The notes under the pieces were generated by a model. The model was not told the origin of the DNA. It saw nothing but the letters and a program-made list of their open reading frames with translations, and did no database searches. A program made the position numbers and the translations under genes. DNA of 64,000 nt from Nostoc sp. LPT (GTDB lineage: Bacteria > Cyanobacteriota > Cyanobacteriia > Cyanobacteriales > Nostocaceae): NCBI RefSeq assembly GCF_017115165.1, contig NZ_JABXKF010000123.1, positions 47,510 to 111,509 of the forward strand. The letters run 5' to 3'. Positions 63,363-64,000 of the stretch are shown here, piece after piece. Every line of letters begins with the position of its first letter. The first letter of the stretch is position 1.

Positions 63363-64000
63363 TTATTCCCTGCGTGTGCCAATATCATCACATAAACGCT
63401 TATCGCTATCACTCACATTAGGATTGTTTTGCAAATAATCGCGCACCCAAGCACAACCCTTAACCATTAAATCATCCACATCCAAATTGAGATTCCACAG
63501 CTTCACTGTCTTGTCATCACTTGCAGAGGCAATGGTTTGACCGTCGGGGCTAAATATCACACTATTAACCGAATCGCTATGACCTTGGAGAGTTTGTAAG
63601 AGTTGCCCGTTGCGATTCCACAGCTTCACCGTGTTGTCACCACTGGCAGAGGCAATGGTTTGACCGTCGGGGCTAAATGCCACGCCCCAAACCGAATCGC
63701 TATGACCTTGGAGAGTTTGTAAGAGTTGCCCGTTGCGATTCCACAGCTTCACCGTGTTGTCACCACTGGCAGAGGCAATGGTTTGACCGTCGGGGCTAAA
63801 TGCCACGCCCAAAACCGAATCGCTATGACCTTGGAGAGTTTGTAAGAGTTGCCCGTTGCGATTCCACAGCTTCACCGTGTTGTCACCACTGGCAGAGGCA
63901 ATGGTTTGACCGTCGGGGCTAAATGCCACGCCTAAAACAAAATCCCTATGACCTTGGAGAGTTTGTAAGAGTTGCCCGTTGCGATTCCACAGCTTCACCG
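63363..64000 (-). CDS. WD40-repeat protein, C-terminal part (runs off the window)
   Basis: At least 211 residues, open to the right edge. Five WD40 repeats of 41 residues (KLWNRNGQLLQTLQGH, VAFSPDGQTIASASGD) then a C-terminal segment VDDLMVKGCAWVRDYLQ, typical of large cyanobacterial NTPase-WD40 or kinase-WD40 proteins. The repeats are almost identical at DNA level. The N-terminal part that would show the function is outside the window. Confidence 0.88.
   Translation of the reverse strand, partial: VKLWNRNGQLLQTLQGHRDFVLGVAFSPDGQTIASASGDNTVKLWNRNGQLLQTLQGHSDSVLGVAFSPDGQTIASASGDNTVKLWNRNGQLLQTLQGHSDSVWGVAFSPDGQTIASASGDNTVKLWNRNGQLLQTLQGHSDSVNSVIFSPDGQTIASASDDKTVKLWNLNLDVDDLMVKGCAWVRDYLQNNPNVSDSDKRLCDDIGTRRE

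Overview
The window is chromosomal DNA of a filamentous cyanobacterium, most likely a heterocyst-forming Nostocaceae member (Nostoc/Anabaena group). The evidence is the very frequent HIP1 octamer GCGATCGC, many short tandem heptad-type repeats in spacers, CP12, HisZ, cyanobacterial DUF families (DUF4327, DUF3177, DUF751/Ycf33, DUF6887/DUF6888, DUF7734) and a HetZ-like protein. Species cannot be told from the sequence alone.

Layout. 1-6751: a minus-strand three-gene operon (562 aa unknown, about 428 aa unknown, large DEAD/DEAH helicase); the helicase is frameshifted near 505-512 and runs off the left edge. 7271-10477: GH15/phosphorylase-kinase-like protein, followed by a GxxExxY gene with a nonsense codon lying between 47-bp inverted repeats. 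11004-17997: DUF1232 protein, Ser/Thr kinase, alpha/beta hydrolase, SagB-type oxidoreductase, LivF-type ABC ATPase, 2[4Fe-4S] ferredoxin. 18286-19741: TIR protein and toxin-antitoxin debris. 19810-24238: hisZ, J-domain/TPR protein, inositol monophosphatase, thermonuclease lipoprotein, [2Fe-2S] ferredoxin, tRNA-Ser(GGA). 24688-31883: alpha-amylase, DUF1003 protein, GH57 enzyme, Nfu scaffold, sensor histidine kinase. 32876-40471: lepA, a TnpB remnant, a GT4 glycosyltransferase, larC, a Sua5/YrdC protein and a HetZ-like regulator. 40572-43084: accessory patch with an orphan antitoxin, a MITE and a restriction-modification pair whose nuclease is frameshifted. 43250-48581: DUF751, rbfA, DUF4327, a CDF transporter and a methyltransferase. 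49319-51299: response regulator and a small two-gene unit cut by a second TnpB remnant. 51301-57546: guaA, cbiD, a DUF433 toxin-antitoxin remnant, DUF6887/DUF6888, DUF7734, DUF3177, cp12. 57923-64000: FIST protein, phosphoesterase, mtnP, a 21-bp minisatellite, an Rpn-type nuclease between direct repeats, a four-stem palindrome and a WD40 protein running off the right edge.

How genes work together. Housekeeping genes (lepA, guaA, hisZ, mtnP, rbfA, cbiD) are mostly single transcription units. Several enzymes act on alpha-glucans (GH13, GH57, GT4, GH15-like) but are dispersed. Accessory loci are strikingly decayed: at least ten small defence, toxin-antitoxin or mobile genes carry frameshifts, stops or truncations, while the host genes between them are intact. 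The most unusual structures are the GxxExxY cassette with long inverted repeats, the Rpn gene between direct repeats, the four-stem palindrome at 63276-63362 and the helicase operon.
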